From assembly GCA_946183365.1 (NCBI GenBank), contig CAMHAH010000014.1:1-64000 (forward strand): a stretch of DNA of 64,000 nt, in the 5' to 3' direction. Under the pieces are notes generated by a model. It saw nothing but the letters and a program-made list of their open reading frames with translations. It made no database searches and had not been told where the DNA came from. Positions within the stretch are counted from its first letter, which is position 1. Each line of letters starts with the position of its first letter. Both the position numbers and the translations under genes were made by a program. Origin of the DNA: an uncultured Clostridia bacterium. Lineage in GTDB: Bacteria; Bacillota; Clostridia; Oscillospirales; Acutalibacteraceae. Of this stretch, positions 7,293 to 16,422 are shown piece after piece.

Positions 7293-10200
7293 TCATATAT
7301 ACAGCTCTTTATCCTTCATTACCGTAAGGATCAGCGCCTCGATATCCTTATCAAGGCTGTTGGGTACATCAAGGTCGATATCCTCGACCTTATCGAGCCT
7401 TACCCTGACCCTGCTGCCGCCGAGGAACATAAAGCCCTTTTGCTCGCTTACATCAAAGCTCTCTTCATTCTCAAAGAAGGTAAGCTTGTCGAGATACGGA
7501 GCTGAGTTATAGGGGCAGAAGCTCCTGCAGTTGCCGCACTCGTTGCACAGGCGGTCGATATGCAGTATCTCGCGCCTGCCGTCGGGCATGACGACCACGG
7601 TATTGGCACGGTTGGGACAAACGCTGACGCAGTTCTCGCACACGGTGTTGCAGCTCAGACAGCTCGAGAGCGTCGGCGAAAGGCTCACGGGGTCTACCGT
7701 GCGCTTGTTCTCGATAGCCTCATAGGGTGACGCGAACACCTCGGCGGGGATATCCATAATGTACTTCTTGCCGATGATATCGTCAGCGGCGCGCTGAGCG
7801 TCGGCGATACACTCGACCACGGTACACGGACCGCGCAGGCTGTCGCCTATATTATACACCTTTATACCGTCGATTTCGGTCACAAAAGGTACTCTGCCGT
7901 TGTCTGCTTCATTAATTCCGCTGTCGTTAAAGAGCGAGTTATCCACAGCCTCGCCTATAGCCGCGATGACGGTATCGGCCGGGACCTCAGTGTATTCTCC
8001 TGTCGGCACCGGACTGCGCCTGCCGCTCTTATCGGGCTCGCCGAGCTTCATTATCTCACATCTGAGAACGCCGTCTTTCTGCTCAACAGGAGAGACCAGC
8101 TCGACGAATTCTACGCCGTCAGAGAGAGCCTCGGTGAGCTCCTCTTCGTCGGCGGGCATATACTTCTTTGTCCTTCTGTAAACTATACTTACCTTTTCGA
8201 CCCCGTCTGTACGCTTGGCGGCTCTGGCGGCGTCCATAGCGGTGTTGCCGCCGCCTATGACTGCTACGTTCCTGCCGATTTGTGCCTTGTTCTCGTTGAA
8301 ATCTCTTAAGAAATCTATGACGTTTATCACGTTGCCGCCGACGCGCGGATCACGCGCCTTATACGCGCCTACACCGCATACAACGGCGCTGTAGCCCCCG
8401 GCTGTAAGCTCCTTTATCGACGGAGCGGGGGTATCGAGCATGATATTCGCGCCCATCTTCTCAATAAGGGCGATATCCTTTTTGACGAAATAATCGGCGA
8501 TGCGGAAGTCGGGGATTATCCTGCGGACTATACCGCCCGCGACGCTGTCCTTCTCATAGACGTCAGCCTGATATCCCGCGCGAGCGAGGAAGTACGCCGC
8601 CGAGAGACCCGCCGCTCCTGCTCCGATGACGGCTACCTTTTTGCCGTTTTTCTCGGGAGCCTTCAGCTCTTCCATAAGCTTATCATAGCCCTCGCAGGCA
8701 GCGATATACTTGATGTGTCTGATATCCATGGGCAGGAAGTTATAGAAATGGCGCGTACATCTGCCCATACAGCGGTGAGAGCAGATAAGCCCCGTGGTAA
8801 ACGGCAGGGGGTTCTTCTGAGTTATGACAGAGAGAGCCTCTTTGTGCATTTTCTTATCGACGAGCCTGATGTACTCGGGGATATCCTGATGTATAGGACA
8901 GCCGCCGTTGCAGGGCGCCGTGTAACAGTCGAAAAGCGGCACGCTCTCTTCGCTCTTGCGCGAGGGTATAGGCTTTATCGGCTTTGTAAAATTCTTGTGA
9001 CCTCTTATCATCCTGCCGAGCTTCTCGATACGCTCGGTGTCGGTGCGCTCAAAGGGCTTGTACTCGCACGACATCAGTGAATACGCCATTGGAGCGAAGC
9101 GGGAGTAGCCGCCGGGCTTCAATAGTGTCGTAGCCACGGTCAGCGGCCAGATACCCGCCTTGAACAGCTCATGTACGACGGTGTTTGATATGCCGCCAGA
9201 GAATGATATACGGAGCTTTCCGTCAAATTCCCGTGAGAAGCGGCGAGCCATCTCTATGGTCAGATGGAAGAGCGAACGACCGCTCATATACATCTCCTCA
9301 GACGGCAGCTCGTTCTGCTTTACGTCTACGGGGAAGGTGTTTGAGAGCTTTACGCCGAACTCGAGACCCTTGCACTGAGCGAGAGCCATGAGCCGTCTGA
9401 ACATATCGACAGCGTCGCTCCACTGCAGATCCTCTATAAAATGGTGCTCGTCAAAGGCGACATAATCAAAGCCCGTCTCGTCGAGTATCCTGCGTGCGTC
9501 AGCGTAGCCGAGGATGGTCGGGTTGCACTTGACGAAGGTGTTCAGCCCCTTCTCGGTGATGAGGTAGGTCGCGATGCGCTCTATCTCGTCGGGCGGACAG
9601 CCGTGTAAGGTAGAGAGGGTCACGCTGCGGCAAACGCGCGGCGATATACCGTCTATATACTCCGAATATTCGGGGAAATAACTCTTAAGCGCTTTTTTGG
9701 TCTCTATGAATATCGGTCTTTCGGACGCGTCCTTAAGCCCCTCGATGAAGTCGTCTATCTTCTGCGACTTTATGCCCTCGAGGTCATAGCCGACGCTCAT
9801 ATTGAAGATGAAGCCGTCGGGCGAGCCGAGACCCCATGCCTGAGATATTACCTTGAGCACACACCACGCCTTGACATATTCCTCAAAAGCCTGAGGAACG
9901 GTGAGCTCTGTGGACCACTCGCAGTTATAGCCCTCGTCGTCAGCCTTGATACACGGGCGTGAAATGCACTTGGCGAGATCCTCGCCATCCATTATCTGAA
10001 CGGTCTTGAGCTCAAAGAAGCGGGCTCCGCCGATATATGCCGAGATTATGTTCTGAGCCATCTGGGTGTGAGGGCCTGCGGCGGGGCCGAGGGGGACCTC
10101 GAGCTTCTCGCCGAAGATCTGCAGATACTTATCGGCGCTGTCTGTCTTACTGAGGCTTTCGGCGTTCGCCTTGACCCAGTCTTTATATCTCGAGACCTTA

Positions 10201-10301
10201 AAGCCCTCATGTATACCGAAGGCGATATTGTTATTGTTATATTCCTTTGTCATTCTGCCGAGCAGCTCGTCTATGCTCAGCGGTACCATTTTTTCACTCA
10301 T
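7293..10301 (-). CDS. ygfK: YgfK-type iron-sulfur flavoprotein ('putative selenate reductase' family)
   Basis: A 1002-aa multidomain oxidoreductase. It has an N-terminal dihydroorotate-dehydrogenase-like part (PLGPAAGPHTQMAQN, ELKTVQIMDG), then a GltD-like domain with the Cys motif CNGGCPIHQDIPEYI (about 460), an FAD Rossmann site GAGAAGLSAAYFLARAG (about 560), an NAD(P) site GGGNTAMDAARAAKR, and a C-terminal pair of iron-sulfur motifs (CLSCNTVCENCVSVCP; CNECGNCRSFCP). The name 'selenate reductase' is historical. Recent work ties ygfK to selenium-linked anaerobic purine degradation. RBS GAGGTAAAT sits before the ATG. Flanking genes hyuA and ssnA support the purine role. Confidence 0.88.
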   Translation of the reverse strand: MSEKMVPLSIDELLGRMTKEYNNNNIAFGIHEGFKVSRYKDWVKANAESLSKTDSADKYLQIFGEKLEVPLGPAAGPHTQMAQNIISAYIGGARFFELKTVQIMDGEDLAKCISRPCIKADDEGYNCEWSTELTVPQAFEEYVKAWCVLKVISQAWGLGSPDGFIFNMSVGYDLEGIKSQKIDDFIEGLKDASERPIFIETKKALKSYFPEYSEYIDGISPRVCRSVTLSTLHGCPPDEIERIATYLITEKGLNTFVKCNPTILGYADARRILDETGFDYVAFDEHHFIEDLQWSDAVDMFRRLMALAQCKGLEFGVKLSNTFPVDVKQNELPSEEMYMSGRSLFHLTIEMARRFSREFDGKLRISFSGGISNTVVHELFKAGIWPLTVATTLLKPGGYSRFAPMAYSLMSCEYKPFERTDTERIEKLGRMIRGHKNFTKPIKPIPSRKSEESVPLFDCYTAPCNGGCPIHQDIPEYIRLVDKKMHKEALSVITQKNPLPFTTGLICSHRCMGRCTRHFYNFLPMDIRHIKYIAACEGYDKLMEELKAPEKNGKKVAVIGAGAAGLSAAYFLARAGYQADVYEKDSVAGGIVRRIIPDFRIADYFVKKDIALIEKMGANIMLDTPAPSIKELTAGGYSAVVCGVGAYKARDPRVGGNVINVIDFLRDFNENKAQIGRNVAVIGGGNTAMDAARAAKRTDGVEKVSIVYRRTKKYMPADEEELTEALSDGVEFVELVSPVEQKDGVLRCEIMKLGEPDKSGRRSPVPTGEYTEVPADTVIAAIGEAVDNSLFNDSGINEADNGRVPFVTEIDGIKVYNIGDSLRGPCTVVECIADAQRAADDIIGKKYIMDIPAEVFASPYEAIENKRTVDPVSLSPTLSSCLSCNTVCENCVSVCPNRANTVVVMPDGRREILHIDRLCNECGNCRSFCPYNSAPYLDKLTFFENEESFDVSEQKGFMFLGGSRVRVRLDKVEDIDLDVPNSLDKDIEALILTVMKDKELYI

Positions 10302-10364
10302 AATATTTACCTCGTCAAAACTGCTTACGAAAATCGATCGTTTATATCTGATAAGCCGAAAGTA

Positions 10365-11696
10365 CTACGCGTTTACTCTTCTCCATAGCTTATCTGCTGT
10401 ATAGAATATCTCTGCAGAGAGCTTCTCTTCATCTATATCGACAAACTCTCTGTCCTTATACAGCAGCCTGCCGTTCGCTACCGTGGTGCGGCACTGTCTG
10501 CCGTTCATGCCGAAAATCATGTGACCGTCAAGGTTATCGGCTGAGAGCGGAGTAAACGGCGTATAATCCATTACGATGACGTCAGCCGCCGCTCCCTCTT
10601 TAAGAACGCCGAGCGGGGTATCGAAGTACTTGGCCGCTATGCGCGCGTTATTTTTGAACAGCATGGTGGTGACCTCGTTCCAGGCGACGTTCGGCATACC
10701 CGCGTTATGGCGCTGGATAGTCAAAGCGACCTTGAGACTCTCGAGCATATCGTGAGTATAAGCGTCTGTACCCATGCCGAGCAGTATACCCTTTGAGAAC
10801 ATCTTTAATACAGGTGAACAGCCCACGGCGTTTCCCATGTTGCTCTCGGGATTGTTGACGACCATGGTATTCGTGTCGGCTATCATGTCTATCTCGGGGT
10901 CGGTGAGGTGGATGCAGTGACCGAGTACGGTCTTATCGCCGAGTATGCCCCATTTCTCGAGCCTTTGAGCGGGCAGCATATGATAGTTATCACGGCTGTC
11001 GATAACGTCGTTCAGCCCCTCGCATATATGGATATGATAACCCGTCATGCCGTTGTTGGCGTTCACGCATTTTTCAAAGGTCTTGTCAGAGATAGTGAAC
11101 AGAGCGTGCATACCGAACATAGCCGCGAGCATCGGGTCGGGGTGTTCTCTCAAATGCTTTATGAAATCGGCGTTCTCCTTTATGGCCTGATCGCATTTCT
11201 CCCCGCCGTCGCGGTCAGAGACCTCATAGCACAGGCATGAGCGTATACCCATCTCCTTAGCACAGTCGGCTATAGCGAAGAGCGAACCGGGTATCTCCTT
11301 GTAGCTCGCGTGGTGGTCAAAGACTGTGGTAACGCCGTTGCGTATACACTCGAGGTAGGTCGCGTAGGCGCTCGCCTTTGTATCCTCCAAAGTAAGCTCT
11401 CGGTCGAGCTTCCACCACATTCCGTCGAGTATCTCATAGAAGTTGGTGGGATCATAGCCTTTTATCGACAGTCCTCGCGCAAGACCGCTGTATATATGGG
11501 TGTGCGTGTTTATGAAAGCGGGCATGATGAGCTGAGAGTGAGCGTCAATGAACTCAGCCTGAGGGTACCCGGCTCTAAGCTCAGCCGTAGTGCCGACAGC
11601 CTTGATAACGCTGCCGTCCGTGACCACTCCGCCGTCCTCTATATACGGCCGCTCGGGGTCGCGGGTAAAAAGTCTGCTGTTAGCTATCAGATACAT
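10365..11696 (-). CDS. ssnA: SsnA-type aminohydrolase
   Basis: A 443-aa amidohydrolase-superfamily protein related to guanine/chlorohydrolase-type deaminases. Metal ligands are visible in MPAFINTHTHIYSGLARG (HxH), a distal HIHICEG, LGHCIHLT and MGTDAYTHDM. I start at 11696 because GGGAGGGATCATT precedes that ATG and the predicted promoter -10 at 11729-11734 puts the transcription start downstream of the more upstream in-frame codon. It is first in the minus-strand operon ssnA-ygfK-hyuA (gaps of about 60 and 40 bp). In known clusters SsnA is one of the hydrolases of anaerobic purine catabolism; the exact substrate is not readable from sequence. Confidence 0.85.
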   Translation of the reverse strand: MYLIANSRLFTRDPERPYIEDGGVVTDGSVIKAVGTTAELRAGYPQAEFIDAHSQLIMPAFINTHTHIYSGLARGLSIKGYDPTNFYEILDGMWWKLDRELTLEDTKASAYATYLECIRNGVTTVFDHHASYKEIPGSLFAIADCAKEMGIRSCLCYEVSDRDGGEKCDQAIKENADFIKHLREHPDPMLAAMFGMHALFTISDKTFEKCVNANNGMTGYHIHICEGLNDVIDSRDNYHMLPAQRLEKWGILGDKTVLGHCIHLTDPEIDMIADTNTMVVNNPESNMGNAVGCSPVLKMFSKGILLGMGTDAYTHDMLESLKVALTIQRHNAGMPNVAWNEVTTMLFKNNARIAAKYFDTPLGVLKEGAAADVIVMDYTPFTPLSADNLDGHMIFGMNGRQCRTTVANGRLLYKDREFVDIDEEKLSAEIFYTADKLWRRVNA

Positions 11697-11728
11697 AATG
11701 ATCCCTCCCGATATAATTCTCCGACTAT

Positions 11729-11757
11729 ATAATACCATTTGTTTAGGCTATTTGCAA
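11729..11757 (-). promoter_or_regulatory. Sigma-A-type promoter for ssnA-ygfK-hyuA
   Basis: Minus strand: -35 TTGCAA (11752-11757), 17 bp, -10 TATTAT (11729-11734). Confidence 0.6.
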
Positions 11758-11857
11758 TAGTTTTGTCCGATATTCAATGAAGAAATTTGACATTTATCAC
11801 AAAATTATTATACCAAAAATTAGCCGCCGCTAACCTTTGGTAATTTATCCTCAGATA

Positions 11858-11886
11858 TTGAAAAGACATTTGTTTTGCGGTAAAAT
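11858..11886 (+). promoter_or_regulatory. Sigma-A-type promoter for the transhydrogenase-like operon
   Basis: TTGAAA (11858-11863), 17 bp, TAAAAT (11881-11886), about 34 bp before the first ATG. It is divergent from the ssnA promoter, so the two operons share a ~220-bp control region. Confidence 0.55.
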
Positions 11887-11919
11887 AATAAGGATAAACA
11901 ATGGTACGGAGGGATAAAT

Positions 11920-12399
11920 ATGGCTGATAAAGCTATCGACCTCAGCCTGCTCGACGGCGTATTAGATGAATACGCTTCAGTCAAGGGCAGTCTGATCACC
12001 ATCTTACAGCACACACAGGACATCTACGGCTATCTGCCGAAAGAAGCGATCGAACGTATCTCCGAGCGCACAGGCATCGCGACCTCAGAGATCATGGGAG
12101 TAGGCACATTCTACACCCAGTTCCGCTTTGAGCCCGTCGGCAAGTACCTGATCATGCTGTGTCAGGGCACCGCCTGCCATGTCAACGGCTCGGAGCTGAT
12201 CTTACAGACCATCAAGGACGAGCTGCACATCGAGGACGGACAGACCACCGATGACGGCTTGTTCTCCCTCAAATGCGTGGCGTGTCTGGGCTGTTGCTCA
12301 CTATCGCCCGTCATGATGATCAACGAGGACACCTACGGCTCCCTCACCCCCGACAAGACCAAGAAGATACTTAAAGAGTTAAGGGAGGCGGCAGTATGA
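11920..12399 (+). CDS. NuoE/HydC-like [2Fe-2S] thioredoxin-fold subunit
   Basis: A 159-aa homologue of the 24-kDa complex I subunit. The four cluster cysteines are seen in CQGTACHVNG (about 87-96) and CVACLGCCS (about 122-130). The preceding helical bundle (ILQHTQDIYGYLPKEAIERI) is the NuoE signature. Such subunits pass electrons to a NuoF-like NADH/FMN partner, which is the next gene (ATGA overlap). The operon lacks a hydrogenase or formate dehydrogenase catalytic subunit; its third subunit is NfnB-like. Comparable to the small subunit of the Sporomusa-type transhydrogenase. Confidence 0.88.
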   Translation: MADKAIDLSLLDGVLDEYASVKGSLITILQHTQDIYGYLPKEAIERISERTGIATSEIMGVGTFYTQFRFEPVGKYLIMLCQGTACHVNGSELILQTIKDELHIEDGQTTDDGLFSLKCVACLGCCSLSPVMMINEDTYGSLTPDKTKKILKELREAAV

Positions 12400-14132
12400 G
12401 AGTAGTCATCGGACAGGGCTCCTGCGGTATCGCCGCGGGCGCGGAGAAAGTACGTAAAGCCCTTTTGAATGAAAACATCAGCGTCCCGATCTCCATCACA
12501 GGCTGTATCGGTATGTGCTACCTCGAGCCGATCGTGGATATCTATGACGAGGATAAATTGACCCGACTGGTCAAGGTATCCGAGAGCGACGCTCCCGCTA
12601 TTGCGGAGTATATCCAAACAGGCGACAGAAGCAAGATAGAAAACCTCGTTGTCACCGACGAGGACAGCGAGTTCCTTTCTAAGCAAACTCGTATCGCATT
12701 ACGCAACTGTGGTATCATCAACCCCGAGATCATCGAAGAATATATCGAAAAAGACGGCTATACGGCACTCAAAAAGGCGCTCGGCATGACCCCCGAAGAG
12801 GTCATCGAGATCATCAAAACCTCCGGTCTTGCCGGCCGCGGCGGCGCGGGCTTCCCGACATGGTTCAAGTGGAACGCCGCCCGCAACTCCGAGGGCGAGG
12901 AAAAATACCTGATCTGTAACGCCGACGAGGGCGACCCCGGCGCGTTCATGGACAGAGCGGTCATAGAGAGCGACCCGCACAACCTGATCGAGGGTATGCT
13001 GATCGGCGCGTATGCCATCGGCGCGAAGCACGCTGTCGTATATGTTCGCGCTGAATATCCGCTCGCCATCAAGCGACTGAAAAACGCTTTGGAACAGGCG
13101 CGTGAAAAAGGCATTATCGGCAATAATATTTTTGGTTCTGACTTCTCCTGCGACTTCATGATCAAGGCGGGCGCGGGCGCGTTCGTCTGCGGTGAAGAAA
13201 CCGCGCTGATCGAGAGCTTAGAGGGTCACAGAGGTATGCCGAGATTGAAGCCCCCCTTCCCCGCTCAGTCGGGCTTTTGGCGCAAGCCGAGTAATATCAA
13301 CAACGTAGAGACCTTTGCCAACGTTGCGTGGATCATCAACAACGGCGGCGAGGCCTTCGCCGCGATGGGTACCGAGGGCAGTAAGGGCACAAAAGTATTC
13401 GCCGTCACCGGTAAGGTCAAGCGTTCGGGTCTCGTTGAGATACCCATGGGCAAGACCCTGCGCGACGTTATCTTCGATATCGGCGGCGGTATGAAGACCG
13501 ACAAACCGTTCAAGGCTGTCCAGATGGGCGGCCCCTCCGGCGGTTGTATTCCCGCTTCTTTAATAGATACCGTCATCGACTACAAGGCTCTGGGAGCCAC
13601 AGGCGCGATCATGGGCTCAGGCGGTATGGTCGTCATGGATGAAAGCACCTGCATGGTCGGTATGGCAAAATTCTTTCTCGACTTCACTGCCAAGGAAAGC
13701 TGCGGCAAGTGCATCCATTGCCGTATCGGTACCAAGAGAATGCTCGAGATGCTCGAGCGCATCACCAAGGGCGAGGGCAAAGACGGAGATATCGAACTGC
13801 TCGAGGAGTTGTGCTACGCCATCAAGGACGGCGCTCTCTGCGGTCTCGGCCAGACGGCTCCGAACCCCGTACTCACCACCATCAAATATTTCCGCGACGA
13901 GTATGAAGCCCACATCAAGGACAAAAAGTGTCCCGCGGGCGAATGCTCCGACCTGATTGAATACAGTATCAATAAAGATAAATGCAAGGGCTGTACCCTG
14001 TGTGCAAGGAATTGTCCTGTTGAAGCGATCACAGGAAGTGTGAAACAGCCTCATGTAATAGACACAAATAAGTGCATCAAGTGCGGCAAGTGCTACAGCG
14101 TATGCCGCTTTGACGCGGTAGTAAAAGCGTAA
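12396..14132 (+). CDS. NuoF-like NADH/FMN iron-sulfur subunit with N-terminal [2Fe-2S] and C-terminal ferredoxin domains
   Basis: 578 aa. An N-terminal thioredoxin-like [2Fe-2S] domain (GQGSCGIAAGA, GCIGMCYLEP) is followed by the NuoF core: GRGGAGFPTWFKW and CNADEGDPGAFMDR (FMN/NADH site, about 145-190), GAGAFVCGEETALIES, and the N3-type cluster motif SCGKCIHCRIGTKRM (about 430-445). The C-terminus adds two [4Fe-4S] ferredoxin motifs, CKGCTLCARNCP and CIKCGKCYSVC. This layout is that of the bifurcating hydrogenase HydB, of bifurcating formate dehydrogenases and of StnB-type subunits. These bind FMN and are the bifurcating module. Coupled to the upstream gene by ATGA; RBS GGGAGGCGG. Confidence 0.9.
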   Translation: MRVVIGQGSCGIAAGAEKVRKALLNENISVPISITGCIGMCYLEPIVDIYDEDKLTRLVKVSESDAPAIAEYIQTGDRSKIENLVVTDEDSEFLSKQTRIALRNCGIINPEIIEEYIEKDGYTALKKALGMTPEEVIEIIKTSGLAGRGGAGFPTWFKWNAARNSEGEEKYLICNADEGDPGAFMDRAVIESDPHNLIEGMLIGAYAIGAKHAVVYVRAEYPLAIKRLKNALEQAREKGIIGNNIFGSDFSCDFMIKAGAGAFVCGEETALIESLEGHRGMPRLKPPFPAQSGFWRKPSNINNVETFANVAWIINNGGEAFAAMGTEGSKGTKVFAVTGKVKRSGLVEIPMGKTLRDVIFDIGGGMKTDKPFKAVQMGGPSGGCIPASLIDTVIDYKALGATGAIMGSGGMVVMDESTCMVGMAKFFLDFTAKESCGKCIHCRIGTKRMLEMLERITKGEGKDGDIELLEELCYAIKDGALCGLGQTAPNPVLTTIKYFRDEYEAHIKDKKCPAGECSDLIEYSINKDKCKGCTLCARNCPVEAITGSVKQPHVIDTNKCIKCGKCYSVCRFDAVVKA

Positions 14133-14145
14133 AGGAGGGGTAAGA

Positions 14146-16350
14146 ATGATCAATTTAACGATAAACGGAAAAGCGATCCAAGCCCCCGAGGGCGCGACGA
14201 TACTCGAAGCCGCGAGAGCGAACGGCATCGACATCCCCACCCTTTGCTATGACAAGGCAGTAGAGATCTACGGCGCATGCGGTCTGTGCGTGGTAGAAGC
14301 AGAGGGGATCCCGAAGCTCCTGCGCTCCTGCTCCGCAAAATGCGCCGAGGGTATGGTCATCAATACAGAGAGCGAACGTGTTGTACAGTCGCGTAAGATC
14401 GCGATGGAACTGCTCATGAGCGCACACGACGGCGACTGTGTCGCGCCGTGCCAGCTCAACTGTCCCGCAAGAACCGACTGTCAAGGCTATGTCGGACTGA
14501 TCGCCAACGGCGAATATGACAGTGCAATAAAGTTAATTAAGAATAAAATTCCGCTCCCCGCGTCGATCGGCAGAGTATGCCCCCATCCGTGCGAGAAGGC
14601 CTGCCGCAGGAAGAACGTAGAGGAGCCGATCAATATCGCTCAGCTCAAGGCGTTCGCCGCGGATATCGACCTCAACAAAGAGAGTTATTTACCGGACGTT
14701 ATGGTGCGAACCGGAAAAACAATCGCGATTGTCGGCGGCGGTCCCGCGGGACTGACTGCCGCGTACTATCTCAACATCATGGGTCACAGTGTGACTGTCT
14801 ATGACATGATGGATAAGATGGGCGGCATGCTCAGATACGGTATCCCGCAGTACAGGCTGCCGAAAGAAGTACTCGACAAGGAGATCGCTATTATTGAGAA
14901 ATCGGGTGTGAAGCTCGTCAATAATGTGAAGTTAGGCAAAGACTTCACCATTCAGTCATTGAAAGCTGAGAATGACGCGGTGATCGTGGCGGTCGGCGCG
15001 TGGAAATCTTCTTCCATGCGTACACCGGGCGAAGACCTCGAGGGCGTATACGGCGGAATAGATTTCCTCCGTGCCGTTATTCAGGGCAATGCTCCCGCGA
15101 TCGGCGAAAAGGTCGCTATTTGCGGCGGCGGTAATACCGCGATGGACGCTTGCAGAACCGCGGTAAGACTGGGTGCAAAGGAAGTCTACGTCATCTACCG
15201 CAGAACCAGAAACGAAATGCCCGCCGACGCGCTCGAGATCGACGAAGCAGAAGAAGAGGGCGTGATCTACAAGTTCCTCACCAATCCGATCTCATTCAAC
15301 GGTGAGAACGGCAAGCTCAAATCCGTCACTCTCCAAGTCATGGAGCTGGGAGAGCCCGACGCGTCGGGTCGCCGCAGACCTGTTCCTGTTGAGGGAAAGA
15401 CCGAGGAGATCCCACTCGACAGCGTGATCCTCGCGATCGGTCAAAAGCTCGTGCAGGGCGACGTCAGCGAATTACAGCTCAACGACCGCGGCAACATCGA
15501 AGCCGACCCCGACTTCTTCACCACCAATATTGACGGCGTATTCGCGATCGGTGACGCGACCAACCGCGGCGCGAGTATCGCGATCGAAGCGATCGGCGAG
15601 GCCGACCGCTGTGCAAAGGCGGTTGACGCGTATCTTAACGGTCAAGAGCTCGACACACGTGTCCCGTATATCTCCAAGCGTGATGAAGCGACGATAGACT
15701 ATTCAGATCGTAAGAAAGACGCGAGAAAAACGCCGCGCGTTTTAGACCCCGAGGTAAGAAACAAAAACTTCGACGAGGTCAGCTTAGGCTTCACTGAGGA
15801 AGAGGCGCAGGCAGAAGCAAGCCGCTGCTTAGAATGCGGCTGTCGTGAATACTACAAATGCAAGCTGCTCAATGTAGCGCAACGCTACGACATCGACCCG
15901 AGCCGCTTCAAGGGTGAAATACCGCAGAAGTATACGCATGACGAAAACGCCTTCATTGAGCGCAACACGGCGAAGTGCATCCTCTGCGGACTGTGCGTGA
16001 GAAGCTGCCGCGAGGTCATGGATATCCATGCTTTAGGGCTGATAGGCAGAGGCTTCACCACCGAGCCCTCCCCCGCTTTCGCGCTGCCGCTCGATCAGAC
16101 CAAGTGCAACAACTGCGGACTCTGCGTTCAGCTCTGTCCCACAGGCGCGCTGACAGAGAAAGCCAACCTCAAAAAGCAGGTGCCGCTTGACGAAAACTAT
16201 ACCGAAGAGAGCATCGATATCAACGGACAAGAGGCAAAGGTGCTCGTGTCGCGCTATAACGGCAAGGTGCTTAGGGTGATCCCGAACGACGAGCTGTCGC
16301 GGACCTGCGGATTGAGCAGAGACGAGCTTCTTTCAAAGCTGAACCGATAA
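14146..16350 (+). CDS. NfnB/GltD-like FAD-NAD(P) subunit with NuoG-type N-terminal [2Fe-2S] and C-terminal [4Fe-4S] domains
   Basis: 734 aa. The N-terminal plant-type [2Fe-2S] domain (LCYDKAVEIYGACGLCVVE, SCSAKCAEG) is of the NuoG/HydA type. Next is a GltD-type cluster domain (CQLNCPARTDCQGYV, CPHPCEKACRR), then an FAD site (IVGGGPAGLTAAYYLN, about 196) and an NAD(P) site (ICGGGNTAMDACRTA, about 325). The C-terminus has two 4Fe-4S motifs (CILCGLCVRSC; CNNCGLCVQLCP). There is no H-cluster and no molybdopterin domain, so it is neither a hydrogenase nor a formate dehydrogenase. NuoE + NuoF + this fusion matches, from memory, the three-subunit Sporomusa-type Nfn (Stn) transhydrogenase linking NADH, NADPH and ferredoxin. 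Confidence 0.85.
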   Translation: MINLTINGKAIQAPEGATILEAARANGIDIPTLCYDKAVEIYGACGLCVVEAEGIPKLLRSCSAKCAEGMVINTESERVVQSRKIAMELLMSAHDGDCVAPCQLNCPARTDCQGYVGLIANGEYDSAIKLIKNKIPLPASIGRVCPHPCEKACRRKNVEEPINIAQLKAFAADIDLNKESYLPDVMVRTGKTIAIVGGGPAGLTAAYYLNIMGHSVTVYDMMDKMGGMLRYGIPQYRLPKEVLDKEIAIIEKSGVKLVNNVKLGKDFTIQSLKAENDAVIVAVGAWKSSSMRTPGEDLEGVYGGIDFLRAVIQGNAPAIGEKVAICGGGNTAMDACRTAVRLGAKEVYVIYRRTRNEMPADALEIDEAEEEGVIYKFLTNPISFNGENGKLKSVTLQVMELGEPDASGRRRPVPVEGKTEEIPLDSVILAIGQKLVQGDVSELQLNDRGNIEADPDFFTTNIDGVFAIGDATNRGASIAIEAIGEADRCAKAVDAYLNGQELDTRVPYISKRDEATIDYSDRKKDARKTPRVLDPEVRNKNFDEVSLGFTEEEAQAEASRCLECGCREYYKCKLLNVAQRYDIDPSRFKGEIPQKYTHDENAFIERNTAKCILCGLCVRSCREVMDIHALGLIGRGFTTEPSPAFALPLDQTKCNNCGLCVQLCPTGALTEKANLKKQVPLDENYTEESIDINGQEAKVLVSRYNGKVLRVIPNDELSRTCGLSRDELLSKLNR

Positions 16351-16422
16351 CGCCGCCGAAAACGGCGACGACTGACAACCTCCTGCAACGACGCATCAAC
16401 AATATCAAAAGGAGATAATCTC

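Noticed and set aside
7293..10301. Genuine selenate reductase
   Set aside because: No molybdopterin domain is present; the name is a historical label for the YgfK family.
11920..16350. Bifurcating [FeFe] hydrogenase or formate dehydrogenase
   Set aside because: The third subunit lacks an H-cluster domain and a molybdopterin domain; it is NfnB/GltD-like instead.
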